From NCBI RefSeq assembly GCF_000003815.2, contig NC_049996.1, forward strand, positions 3,944,981-4,008,980: a stretch of DNA of 64,000 bases, given 5' to 3'. The stretch is from Branchiostoma floridae. Its lineage: Eukaryota > Chordata > Leptocardii > Amphioxiformes > Branchiostomatidae. The translations under genes were made by a program, and so were the position numbers. The notes beneath the pieces were generated by a model. The model saw nothing but the letters and a program-made list of their open reading frames with translations. It was not told where the DNA came from and did no database searches. Every line of letters starts with the position of its first letter. Position 1 is the first letter of the stretch. Positions 24,855 to 35,735 of this stretch are shown here, piece after piece.

Positions 24855-27800
24855 CTGTGTGAGGTAGGAAACGGAAATGATGCCATAGACATCTTAGCAA
24901 AGTGAAGTTTGCTGGGTATAATATGGTCTTCTCCGTGATCAAGATGGACTGATAGCCATCGAAAATCCTCAACGAAAATATAACATAAGAGTTAAGAGCT
25001 GTCACTGTGTTCACTAAGTTATATTTGCACTCCATTTTGACAATATCTCGTCATATCTACAAGTTAGCCATTGAATATAAGAAATTGTTGTAAATGCTTT
25101 TGTTTTGAGAGAATATATAAAGCCCCCAGAGGTTTCTTATTTTGAATTTCTTGACATATTACCAATGTTTGGGAACGACTTACCTTGCACCACTCAGGTG
25201 TAAAATGGGTACCTGACTTTGGCTGGGGAGGTAAAAGGCAGTTAAAGGAAATGATTTGGCTCCACCTTCTAATACCATGCCCTATGCCTAGACAACTCAC
25301 TGCCCTGTGGCCTTGTTAACCCTAAATCGGTGTACCAAAAGTGCAAAAGGGAACGAAAAGGAGCGAAAAGGAACAAAAAGAGGTGAAAAGGAAAGTACTA
25401 AAAGTGCGAAAGGGAACAAAAAGAAACGAAAAGGAGCCTAAAAGAACCTAATTGTATACTCGTGAACGAAAAGGAAAAAAAAAGGACTAAAAGGAAAGTA
25501 ACGAAAGTACTGAAAGAAACGAAAATGAATCCCCTTAAATATACGCCTAGAAGTCAAGAAGAACTAGATACTTGTGCCCACCTTCACAATGATATTTTAC
25601 CTCCAAGTACTTCGAGGTGCCTGGGCAGGGGTCACCAAAGTTCTTGTTTGTTGCTGTCACACCGCACCTCTGCAGGCCTTGGCAACTCTTTCTTACAACA
25701 GACAGGGGACTGGAGTTTGGGCTGTCACCGGATACAAGGTGAGACAAGATCCGTAAATAACTTTATCAGGTTGGCAACTAGAGTTCCACGAACACATACC
25801 TTTGCCAAATAAACCAGGTTTGTTATGTAGAATCATCATCATGTCGTTCCGTGCCAGTACTGCAGCCAGGCCACAGCCTTCACGTTATGTAGAATGATGT
25901 CTGTAGACATAAATGTATTACTACATTTTATTTCATACACCTGGAGTTGGTTTGTAAAATTTCGCCATTAATCATGCAAATTAGATCCCAAGTTGCATAA
26001 TTAATATTAAATTGTATCAAGCATTGCTTATGCTATCAGCATACCAAAAATCATACCAATGATGATCCTTTCATCCCTTTTTGACTTATTCTCGCGATCG
26101 TCCAAAGTTTGAAAGGAAACTGACGCCTGCAGTTAAAAAAAAGCCGCCAGGGGGCCCAAACTCACAGAACTCACTCTCTGCCCCAAGGGCTATCTACCAC
26201 TTAAACATCACGACCACATCATGTCCAGAACACGAGATACATAAAAAAAAAATTGAGGTTCCGCTGAAGTACCTTTACGAGCCGCTAGGGGGCCCATTAT
26301 CGAACTTGACATTTGTTTGTCCGACCCCTACCCACCTACCAAATATCATCAGGATCCATCCCAGGCTTCTCGAGTTATGCTGTTAACACACACACAGAGA
26401 CTCATAAGCCCAAAACATAACCTTAGCCATTCTGGTAAAGGTAATTATTCATATACAGTAAACCTGCTCAAGCTACCACCTCTTCTTAGCGACCACAATT
26501 ACGACCGTTTTTTCTCGGTCCCGAAAATTTTCCCAATTGACGTAAGCATTAGGCGGCCTCTTTACAGCGACCACCTGGCCAACGCGACCGCGACCGCATA
26601 AAATCGGGACCAAATCCCTGCCCATAATGACCGCGTCATTTTCAAATCTTCAGGTGTCAGCGATTTTCAATGAAAACTAGCACGATTTTGTGCCGAATTC
26701 GCCAACTTTGAGTCGGATTTTTACGAAAATTACGATGTTCAAAATAAAGATGCACGGCAGATGCACACGCGTGTGCTTGCTCTTAGCCATTATTAAACAC
26801 AACGGAAATCAGTTAAACTTTGCACGGCATGTTGTGAGTCGATACTCTTCTAACCGACTCTTCGATCACCTGATCAAATCGACCTCTTTTGCCCGGTCCC
26901 AAGGGTGATAGTGTTGGGCGGGTTTGACCGTAACCTCATCAGGCCTAGGTAGGCAATTATTCATATAGTAAGATTCTTTAGGCACAACCAGGGAGTAGAT
27001 TTCTTCCAACGTTTCGGTGTCTGTCAGACACCATCATCAGAGTTAGAATTAATGACATCAGCACATTGCGGATGGCATTCTCGCTGCTGCAGCGACACCT
27101 ACCTGCATCGGCTATATAGCTATAAGTAGCAGTCAGAAGCAGATCCAGTCATTCTACCCGGATGATGGTGTCTTACAGAAACCGAAACTAAGGAAATAAG
27201 TACTCCCTGGTTGTGCCTAAATAAATTTACTATATGAATTGATAAACACTGATCAAACTTACTGTTTAAAAACCTAAAGGCCACACCAGTTTAATTAGTT
27301 GCTTCTCTTTTTTTTTAAAGAAAAATATTGGACCAAAAGATTGAAACAAAATACAATCGTTGTGTGTGTAACAAAAGTTAGCAACAGAAATTAACAAATT
27401 CAGTCAAACCTGTCTATAGCGGCAACTCAAGGGGCTGAAGAAATGTGGCAAGTATAGACAGGTGGCCACAATAGAGAAAAATGCTGATCAATTGACCACG
27501 GGTACCGGTATTGTGTCACAAATGATGTCAGTACCCACTAATCTTCCTCACCAAGTAACATTGACTCGGTCGTCTCAAAATTGAACTGACCCTGCCAAAG
27601 TATAATCTACCGAAAACGAATGATATTTCACCTGTCGTAGGTTTTCTCACACTTGCGGTGACAGTTCGTGTCAAAAAATCCACAGCGGCAGCGGCCATTT
27701 ATGATCCTCCGACCGTAGAAAGCATCATCGATGAAAAGGAACTTTTTGCCGTCTGCACAAGACAGCTGCAAAGTTTCCTCCTCACAGGCTGTTTCTGTAT

Positions 27801-30800
27801 GAGAAATGGTGTAAAAAGCCAAAATGGCATACACCCCCTTACGGCAGTAGTATGGGCCGTTGACCCAAAAGGTCAGGGACGACCAGTTCTATCCGGTTCA
27901 GTTGACACATGGCTCTGAGAAATACAGTACACACAAAAGCACTCTCTGTCTACAAGTCGTTCTTCTTGTCAACGACAAGTAGATATACGTTATTTGTTTA
28001 CAGCAATTGCAAAGTACAATTTGTCAATCCCCGCAAGAGGCGCTGTTTTGCTGTAAGTGTAGAACCGCACCATTCTAAACCCATTACTGTGTCCCTCCGA
28101 CCTAGCGCGCGGCTGCCAAAGTAAACTTCATAATCTATTTTGTTACAAACATACTTTCACCAATCTAAAAGAGAATATCTAACCGCTAAAAACACGCGTC
28201 CATGTATTCGTTAATTTTTGGCTCGTACCTCTTTTAGAGTACCCACTCGGAGTAATACATCAATGAGACCTTGAATTCGTTCCTAAAGGTGATTTTATTT
28301 AAGTACTTACTTTTGTGGATGGTTGGCCCACCCCACCCTGGGAACAGCATCCCAGGGTGGAGTGGGTCAGCATGGGTTCTCTTATTGGTGGGTGGTTTAG
28401 TTCCATGGGTGTCACAAAGGTTTGGTGGGTTGGTACTATGGTTATTCCCGAGGCTAGGTGACTTGGTACCATTGATTGAACCAAGTGTGGTTATATTGGT
28501 ACCATGGTTATTCCCAAGGCTAGGTGACTTGGTACCATTGATTGAACCAAGTGTGGTTATATTGGTACCATGGTTATTCCCAAGGCTAGGTGACTTGGTA
28601 CCATTGATTGAACCAAGTGTGGTTATATTGGTACCATGGTTATTCCCAAGGCTATGTGACTTGGTACCATTGATTGTACCAAGGGTGGGTGTATTGGTAC
28701 CATGGTTATCCCCAAGGCTAGGTGACTTGGTACCATTGATTGTACCAAGGGTGATTGTATTGGTACCGAGGGAGCTCCCGATGTGAACCATAGTCACTGT
28801 GGTACTAGTCAGTTCTGTTACACTGAACGTACCGCGGTTGTTGACGCCTGGCATGTGGCTTGCCTGAAAACAACAGCAAACAGAATATTGTGTTACGAAG
28901 CAGACATCCTGTTTAGATTTTTAAGTATCTTAATATATAAAACATCAAAGATCAGATTTGTTGATGTTTACCTTACCGTTTGATTTTCTTCGGTGCTGCG
29001 GTAAACCCCTATGGCGACTCCTATGATGATTGCTCCCACAAAGAAACCTAATAGTAAAGCCGCCAAAGCACACATATGCCCTGTAAAACAGCATGTTTGA
29101 AAAATTTAGTAATAACAAGTTCTGTAAATGCATTTAAGTTCGCGGAGATTTAATTTCGCGGTAGCGGCAAAATGGAATTTTCGCGGTGGTTTTAATTTCG
29201 CGGTAGCACCATGCACTGTAGTCTCTTACTGCCATGGAAAATTTTCGTGGTGGTTTTAAATTCGCGGTGAAGCGGCCGCCGCGAAAACCGCGAACATTAA
29301 GTGTAAACCACCGCGAGAGTTTCTCCATTTACAGTAATGCCTTTGAAAAAGCTGGCCAGGTAACTTTTGATTATGGTTCAAGTGAAATAACGTTACTGAA
29401 CTGGTACAAAAAAAGTCCGCCATCTTGGATATTATTGCAATAACATCATTGAATTAGCTTGATTTATGCATATTCAATTATGAAAAGCAAACTCAATTAC
29501 GTAAGAGTTTATTTATGTCAAAAACTAGCTGTAATGTACAAATGCAGTACCGAAATCAACAATTTTCGTCAAAATATCTGTTAATAACCTATTAATAACA
29601 CATAAAGAATGAAAAACTTTGTAATTAGAAACCACATTTAAGGTAAATTTAACAAATTTAGTGGCTTTAGCACAATTCGTTCGGGTGTTATGCTACATGA
29701 AAGTTGACGCAGGCCTTATAAGCCTAAGTATATTGGGCTAAATACACCGTGTGCTCGGTGGCCGTAATGTGAAGTATGGTCATGTATGAAGAACTACATA
29801 GTTTGGGTTGATGGCTAGCACATTAGCTAAAGCCCATGTAAAATATTACTTGTACCTGCAACAACCGAAAGAGTTCTAGTGTGACTCTCAGAAAGAAAAT
29901 GGAATGGAATTTATCTAGATTAAAAAAAAAATTACCGAATGAATGCTCCAACCTTATCTAACATGTCTTCAATGTCAGCATTTTGGACCTTTCTAGAGTA
30001 CAAATGTGAATAGAGTGTATGGAAATGATTCACGATTTTTATAACCCTAGACTGGGCTTTTTTGGCATTCCCTGGACTGGGGAAAATGTATTTTAAAAAC
30101 GGTTTATTGTACGATCACCAAATTTGCAAGGGGTGATATGCTCGTCGAGTTTTATGTTTCCTAAAATTTTATTCAAATCATTATGACGTAGTATGACATA
30201 ATTATGACGTGATTAATTGATATTATTGGGCTAAAATGGGGAATTCCCATAACACTTAGATATTTCACACAAAAATTTGTAAGTTTGTGTGTCTGTTGAC
30301 CCTCTCCCGAGACGAAAAGAGCCGAAGATTGTAATTTAGCTATCCGCTACATTGGATTATCAACATTAAATGTTTTAAGATACTTTTTTTCGACATACAA
30401 CGCTAAAGCCCCTTGAAAATGGATTGAAAAAGTTCACATTAAGGTTTTCAGTAAGAAAATACTAAGTAGTGATGAAATCTGAGTGAAAATCAGCTGGTTA
30501 TACTATTCAAAATGATATTGTCGGCCTATCAATTTATGACCCATTACGTCATCTCATTAGCATACTTATTGAATATCTAATTATAAATGTTCAACTAAGA
30601 TGTGTTAGATATTAAAAATATATGAAAAGAAGTTTAGTTTAGCAAGAAAATCTAAAAAATCCCGTGGTTTAAACCAAAACTAGTGATTTTTGTAAAATTT
30701 GCCTTTCAGAAACCCGTTGCCATGGCAAATTATAAACTAACTTTTTTGTAAATCGTTGCCAACAATTTTCTAGGAAAATTCATCCAGTCTGGTTGTTCTA

Positions 30801-32321
30801 GCACTAGCCGTTTGGGAGCTATAAGACGTCAGAGTAGGCGCGGGCACTTTTAGCCAGTCTGCCTAGTGAGTGAATATCGACAGTGGGACCGCGTGGCACA
30901 GTGGTATTGTGTTCGCCTCGTGACCGAGAGGTTGCGGGATCGAATCCGCCTGCCGTGCTGCCGGTCTTGTGCCCTTGGGAAAGGCACTTTACATGACTTT
31001 CCTCACTTTACTGAAGGGAAAATGATTCGTCCCTCGGATAGGACGTTAAATGGAGGTCCCGTCTCTGGGGAGAGCCATACCCCGGGCACGTTAAAGAACC
31101 CGCCACATGTGCGATGGTGCGGTGTGAGCGGTTCAAAACCTACAGTACCTTGGCCGCACCTGGGACAATTACTGTCGTATTGAGGTCACCTAAGTGGCGC
31201 CGAATAGCAGCTCGCTCCAGACACTTGCGACAGTCATATTGAGGTCACCTGAGTGGCGCCGAATGGCAGCTCGCTCCAGACCCTTGCGATTTAGCCCCGC
31301 CTATTGTAAGCTCCTCGCAATTCAGCCCCTTGCTGCAAAGAGTGAGTAGTCGGCCCACCCAATAACCAATAACAATATTGCATGAGAGAGGAATAAATAG
31401 ATTGCTAGATGTAGGAAATGTAATAATTTCATAAACATCACAGAATTTAACGTCAGCCGTCTTACCGCGTGCAATTTTTACGTCGGGTTTTCGAAGCTTG
31501 TGTACATCGGAGTTTTGTCTGGAGTCTTCTGAAGCCTGTTGTTGAACGCCTGCTCCGTACATTGGATTTGGATAAAGTCTATTAATGTTTGGAGAATCGC
31601 AAAGCTTTTGTAAACCAGAGTCATCGTTCCTTTCATTCATTAAATATGTAGACTGATTTTCGTGGGGGTTCTGTGCAGTAGATTCACAGCTAGTTGTACC
31701 AGCTGTGTATGTCACATTTTCACACATCTCTGTAACCGCGTATGGTTCAATGTCGATATCTTCGGAGATATCAACATGCCATGTTTTACCATTAGCACCA
31801 CCTTCTGTATTGGCAGGCTGGGATCTGTTAGAATTTATATTAATGTCGGAATCCATTGTTACTGTACTGCCTGAGTGCTCGACTTTGGGTTCTTTTTCAA
31901 TGTCCTCAATAGCATTATCCTCTCCACCATGTTCAGCAGAAGCAGTGTACATGGCAGACTCTTCTGCGCTGTTCTCATCAGAAACAAAATAAACATCCCC
32001 GACTCCTACCAAGTGGATGTCATTATTTTCTGCAGTATGATGATGGTCAACTGTGGTATCGAGCTGACGTGTGCAACTGCCCATGCGTACAGGTTCATTG
32101 TCAACTACATACTGGGACTCTTCCTCCAACACGTCATGTCCTTCGACACTGTGAGTGCCTTGACCGTATATTGATATTACTCCAGGATCTAAAGTGTTTT
32201 CTGCGCACAGGACATTAGATTCTGGATTTTCTCCATTGTGTGATGTCCTTTTTAGCTCGTCTTGGTCTTCATGATTTGGACAATACAAATGATTGTTTTC
32301 TCGTGTGATTTCCTGGCTCAT
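24484..32321 (-). CDS. Type II membrane SUEL-lectin / WSC-like receptor, six exons, complete
   Basis: Predicted cell-surface carbohydrate-binding protein of 728 residues. Exons on the minus strand are 32321-31466, 29080-28977, 28863-28311, 27794-27632, 25721-25582 and 24854-24484. All have GT donors and AG acceptors, codon phases match at every junction, and the total of 2187 bases is exactly 729 codons. Order: acidic cytoplasmic tail (about 1-288), TM helix (about 289-310), stalk with five 22-residue repeats (about 321-500), SUEL lectin domain (about 506-606) with YGR and FGDPC motifs, and a terminal WSC-like module (about 612-700) with its CWRD start. With no signal peptide and one internal TM helix, it is inferred to be type II with the lectin outside. 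The Met at 32321 is the first in an ORF with no upstream acceptor that I could identify, so the 5' end is the least certain part. A diverged paralogue starts at 57534 on the opposite strand. Ligand and function are unknown; pattern recognition is plausible because SUEL domains bind rhamnose or galactose. Confidence 0.82.
25180..25300 (+). mobile_element. SINE-like repeat fragment
   Basis: CACTCAGGTGTAAAATGGGT and GACTTTGGCTGGGGAGGTAA match the 3' body of the repeats at 12690 and 14340. It lies in the last intron of lectin receptor 1. Confidence 0.45.
25335..25525. repeat. Purine-rich GAAAAGGAAC degenerate repeat
   Basis: An almost pure purine plus strand made of GAACGAAAAGGAGCGAAAAG-like decamers. 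It lies in the last intron of lectin receptor 1. Confidence 0.75.
25582..25721 (-). CDS. Lectin receptor 1, exon 5: second half of SUEL lectin domain
   Basis: It encodes the C-terminal half of the SUEL domain: CQGLQRCGVTATN, then FGDPCPGTSKYLEVKYHC, which contains the family's FGDPC signature and KYL strand. Phase 2 in and phase 1 out join it to the terminal exon. Confidence 0.85.
26948..27242. mobile_element. Inverted-repeat element carrying hammerhead-like arms
   Basis: The left arm (GCACAACCAGGGAGTA near 26981) and the right arm (TACTCCCTGGTTGTGC near 27201) are inverted copies of about 85-90 bases. Both include the hammerhead-like core, preserved at left and damaged at right (CGGATGA). 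About 110 bases separate them. Probably two opposed copies of one retroelement terminus. Confidence 0.5.
27006..27042 (-). ncRNA. Degenerate hammerhead-like motif
   Basis: The minus strand has CTGATGA, T, GGTGTC, TGACA, GACACC, GAAAC, GTT. The core and stem II are intact, but stem I is poor (one wobble and one pair). It is part of a roughly 90-bp inverted repeat with 27157-27242. Confidence 0.4.
27403..27480 (+). repeat. Possible pogo/Tigger-like terminal repeat
   Basis: CAGTCAAACCTGTCTATAGC, then GGCAACT matches the usual pogo-type terminus, and TATAGACAGGTGGCCACAAT follows. No transposase or second end was identified. Confidence 0.35.
27632..27794 (-). CDS. Lectin receptor 1, exon 4: first half of SUEL/galactose-binding lectin domain
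   Basis: It encodes the N-terminal half of a SUEL-type (rhamnose/galactose-binding) lectin domain: an early Cys, the LQLSC strand, and the DDAFYGR segment containing the family's YGR motif. Phase 1 in and phase 2 out match the neighbouring exons. Confidence 0.85.
28311..28863 (-). CDS. Lectin receptor 1, exon 3: N-glycosylation-rich repeat stalk
   Basis: It encodes residues 321-504 plus one base. The core is a tandem array of five 66-base units, each a 22-residue repeat of type GTNITTLGSINGTKSPSLGN followed by two residues. Most units carry an N-G-T sequon and several also N-I-T, so the stalk should be heavily N-glycosylated and extended. A Pro-rich linker follows. The three central units are nearly identical in DNA, which suggests recent expansion. 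Confidence 0.8.
28977..29080 (-). CDS. Lectin receptor 1, exon 2: transmembrane segment
   Basis: It has 2 + 102 bases, entering in phase 1 and leaving in phase 0. It encodes an uninterrupted hydrophobic helix of about 21 residues (core ALAALLLGFFVGAIIIGVAI) followed by the polar run YRSTEENQT. The paralogue exon at 58713-58828 has the same phase and a similar helix. Confidence 0.82.
29125..29325. repeat. TTCGCGGTGG-type MITE
   Basis: AATTTCGCGGTAGC, TTTTCGCGGTGGTTTTAA and AAATTCGCGGTGAAGCGG repeat in direct and inverted order. It lies in intron 1 of lectin receptor 1. Confidence 0.5.
30046..30867. mobile_element. Diverged copy of the 3390-4290 piggyBac-like family
   Basis: It starts AACCCTAGACTGGGCTTTTT and ends near GGCACTTTTAGCCAGTCTGC. 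It shares internal runs with the first copy, such as AACCCGTTGCCATGGCAA and GTTGCCAACAAT. The ends are decayed and the TTAA sites are not intact. It lies in an intron of lectin receptor 1. Confidence 0.6.
30882..31380 (+). mobile_element. tRNA-derived SINE, copy 1
   Basis: It carries an A box TGGCACAGTGG (30894-30904) and a B box GGATCGAATCC (30937-30947), spaced as in a tRNA gene. A conserved body follows (TGCCCTTGGGAAAGGCACTT, GAGAGCCATACCCCGGGCAC) with an AACAAT-type tail near 31370. It lies in the intron just after exon 1 of lectin receptor 1. Confidence 0.75.
31466..32321 (-). CDS. Lectin receptor 1, exon 1: acidic tyrosine-rich cytoplasmic tail
   Basis: It encodes residues 1-285 plus one base and ends at a GTAAGA donor. 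It is rich in Asp, Glu, Asn and Ser, with tyrosines in short repeated settings: SQYVVD, DVYFVSDE, EPYAVT, VTYTAG and NPMYGAG. The same motifs in the same order occur in the paralogue exon at 57534. No enzyme domain is visible. The open frame runs on to 31245 into a SINE, but the donor at 31466 ends the exon. Confidence 0.8.
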
Positions 32322-32446
32322 TGTGGCTGTAAAAAACAGAATGGAATGTTAATGCTATTTGTTGAAAATTCCTGAGGGGTGAAAAAACCTCCTACATTTT
32401 GAAGAAACACAGCATCAAAAAATAACAATTAAAAAATGAAACACAC

Positions 32447-32834
32447 GCACAACACACATACACACACACACACACTCACACACACACACACACACACACG
32501 CACACACACATATGCACACACAAACACGCGCACACACACACAAACACGCACACACACATATACACACACAAACACACACACACACACACACACAAACACG
32601 CACACAAACACGCACACACACATATACACACACAAACACGCACACACACACAAACACGCACGCACACATATGCACACACAAACACACACACATACAAACA
32701 CGCGCACACACACACACATATACACACACACAAACTCACACACACACAAACACGCACACAAACACACACAAACACGCACACATACATACACACACAAACA
32801 CACACAAACACACAAACACACACACACACACAGA
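32447..32834. repeat. (AC)n-rich microsatellite
   Basis: Nearly 390 bases of CA dinucleotides with interspersed CG, AA and TATA steps. It lies upstream of lectin receptor 1. Long reading frames here are artefacts of the repeat. Confidence 0.95.
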
Positions 32835-34412
32835 CACAAACCTCCATTTATACTCATGAAGGTAACAACTGATAAAATTAAATGTCCAAGTATTTACGAC
32901 GATCATAACTACGAAGGACCTAACAGCAGATGTATCATCCTTGCACAATGTAAAATTGTTAAATTGCTAATTGTTAAATCATGATAGTAAATATTTGCTT
33001 TTAAAAAAAAAGCTGACAATGCAGCCTGAAATAACTGTTAGAATTAAAAGGTGGGAGAAAGTAGTTCACGACTGGAAGTGCACAATGTGGTCCGTGGGGA
33101 TAGCTGATAGAAAAAGACGGCACATATAGCGAAAACATCACGATGTTCCCCATCGACCCGTCTGCTTGGAGAGTAGGGCCCCCCTTCACCTGCTATGGCA
33201 ACGTCAGAATTTTTCCTTCCTTCTCTTTTGCTGCAAGACAATTTCGAGCCATAGTAAGGTCCTAGGTATCCCAGCAGTCGAAATAAACATTACAACTTCT
33301 TGGCTGACGTTTAGATTGTTTTGAAATTTGAAAGCTGCTGTTACAGCCTTGATCTGGCTGTTGGAATCGGGCAATGCTTGATGGGAGAAAAAGCGCCCTC
33401 AATCGTTCCATTGCTTCTCCGCAGTATGACCACCATGAGATGTCCCACACATGCATGCCGGACGTGTCATATGCATGCATGCATGCAGCCTATCTAATAG
33501 CCACGTATAGCAACGCGCCTTCGGCAACGTTGCAAAAAAAAAAAAAACTGATCGTACTGTACGTAATTCGAGACAGACTAATAAGCCTATTTGCATTTAC
33601 CAGTACGCATGCGCGGAATTCCCTTAGCAACGAAAAAAGTGAGATAAATTAGTCGTGTTCGACAGGGCAGCGTGTGTTTTAAACTTGTCGAGATTTTTGG
33701 GATCTACACAGCGTTAACGGCAGCGACCTGCCTGGATCTGACGTTCCAACGATGTCTTGAACCTTGTGTGTCTGAAACACCGTGTTCTCTTTCGCTTCAG
33801 AGGAATTTACGGTACGTTTTTTGACGGTATCCAAGCAAGGGTTACCATAGTTCAAGTGATAACGCATGCACCCCTCCCCATGCACGTCATGCCTTTCATC
33901 TTTGCCGCCTACTTCTAGAATTTCTGTCCATTCTCACTACAACCAGGTTATTGTATGTAAAGGTTACCAGTGTGACATGATTAGGAACATGATTTTAACC
34001 CACGTATGTACGTATGTTATAGACCATGAAAATGTTAGCTAAACTGCACGACCTTGTGTCTTGACGATGAAAGCCGATATGGTCATTTTGGCTCGTGTTC
34101 GGACATGACCCCGCTTGCACTGACTGAGGAGCTTTCAACACTTCTATTAGAAATATTAAAAAAAATTTTAAGAACGAACAATAAGCACACTGATAATCAC
34201 AGTAAATGGCTTTGATGTTCGTATTAGGATAAAACTGGTGCTTTAGGTAGAAAAATTGTACTTGTGCAAGCCAGGTCGCTGCAATATGCAAACGTGGCGT
34301 TGGGGATGGGGTGCATGTAGAGTGTGCAGTGAAGTGTATTGCGCTTTGAAGCTATATTTTGATATTCGCTTTAATGTTTCTTCCTTTCTTTTTTAAAGTG
34401 CCGGAGGTCAAC

Positions 34413-35367
34413 ATGAGGCTTTGTGCAGTGGTCGGATGCAGTAATGGAACGTATCAACTTAAAAAATGGCAGCCAGGGACATGCCCTAAACATGAAACAA
34501 GAAATGGATTTGGATGTTGCAACTGTCCCCAACCTTTCCAGCTCTACCCATTTCCCACTGACATGAAAGACCCTGATGGTCGGAGAAGGTGGAATAAAAC
34601 GCCCAAAAAGCGTAGCTCAGCAAGAAAGCTACACTTGCGAGACGAGTTCCTCCTCACATTGATGCGATTGCGTCTCGGTTTGACTATCAGCTTTCTGGCT
34701 ATGATTTTTGGACTTGTCCCTAGTTCTTGCTCACAGATTGTCAACACTTGGGTTTGCTTCCTATCTGTCAAGCTACAACCACTGATAGTATGGCCAAGTA
34801 GAGCTGCAATTTCCAAGACCTTGCCACCACAGTTCAAAAACAATGTAGTAGAATAAGATGCATAATTGACTGTACAGAAATATTTATTGAGAGGCCTAGA
34901 TCTTTGGACTTGCAAGCCTCCACATGGTCTGACTTTAAAAAACACAATACTTTAGGCTTCTTGTAGGGATCACACCAAACGGACACATCTCCTTTGTTTC
35001 AAAGACCTATGGCGGAAGAGCCTCTGATGTGTTCATCACCCTGGACTGTGGCTTCTTAGATTTGGTTGAGCCAAATGACGTCATAATAGCAGATAGGGGA
35101 TTTCCAATTCAGGAGGACCTGATGCTGCTGAACACAGCACTATAAATACCACCAGCAGCACAGGGGAGGCGACAAATGACAAGAGACAAAGTAAAGAAAA
35201 CACAAACTGTTGCAAACTTGAGGATCCACGTAGAGCTTGCTATCAATCGGCTGAAGGACTTCAAAATCCTGGAGGGTACATTCCCCATAACACTCATGTC
35301 ATCAGTAGATGACATTATCATGGTCTGTGCTGCACTGGTCAACCTACAACCAGACTTGGTCAAATAA
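34413..35367 (+). pseudogene. THAP-domain DDE transposase pseudogene
   Basis: The first segment (34413-34853) has a THAP-like zinc-finger region (MRLCAVVGCSNGTY, then paired Cys) and a helix-turn-helix (DEFLLTLMRLRLGL, VNTWVCFLSVKLQPLIVWPS). A second frame (34862-34975) gives IIDCTEIFIERP with the first catalytic Asp. A third (about 34980-35367) gives VIIADRGFPIQEDL with the second Asp and LRIHVELAINRLKDF with the catalytic Glu. Breaks: a frameshift near 34850, a frameshift near 34975 and a TAA at 35143. Catalytic residues remain recognisable, so decay is fairly recent. Confidence 0.75.
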
Positions 35368-35735
35368 ACAGTTGGCATATTAGCCATTCAAGTTGGCAGA
35401 GATAAACTGTATTGAATTGCTGGCAGCTGAGTGCCAGTGATTTTTTTAATGATCCTTTTGTGATTATGTTGTGATAGCAGGAAACTGTGAAATGATAATG
35501 ACAATGTAATAAAGATGTAATACAAGTGGATCCTTTCTGGAACATGTCCTCAAATGTATTCTCAAACATTTTCCATACATTAAGTTGTGAGTTCTGTACA
35601 TTGATACTGCTATACTGGTGGTAATGTAGGTATTAACAGATTTTCTGGAATAAAATCAACGTGATCTTACTTTTGCCTTTGTTCATGACGTGGCTTGTGT
35701 AATGGGAAATCATTTATCAAGCAGACATAATGGGA

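Larger units (their letters stand above)
23813..24965. repeat. Nested inverted repeats around the WSC-like exon
   Basis: The outer arms 23813-23846 and 24932-24965 are inverted copies (33 of 34 match). The inner arms 24449-24477 and 24893-24921 are inverted copies (29 of 29). The inner pair brackets terminal exon 24854-24484 with only a few bases to spare on the 3' side. On the right the arms are 10 bases apart, while on the left they are split by about 600 bases of another repeat (23904-24335). Confidence 0.75.

Noticed and set aside
28271-28786. 171-codon plus-strand frame with repeats (LGDLVPLIEPSVVILVPW)
   Set aside because: Antisense shadow of the stalk exon. The minus strand has the matching splice sites and a paralogue.
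31245-31465. Extension of lectin receptor 1 exon 1 frame
   Set aside because: It reads through a GT donor into intron and SINE sequence. Phase and the paralogue both support ending at 31466.
32415-32984. Several long frames on both strands rich in Cys-Val or Thr-His
   Set aside because: Direct translations of the (AC)n microsatellite.
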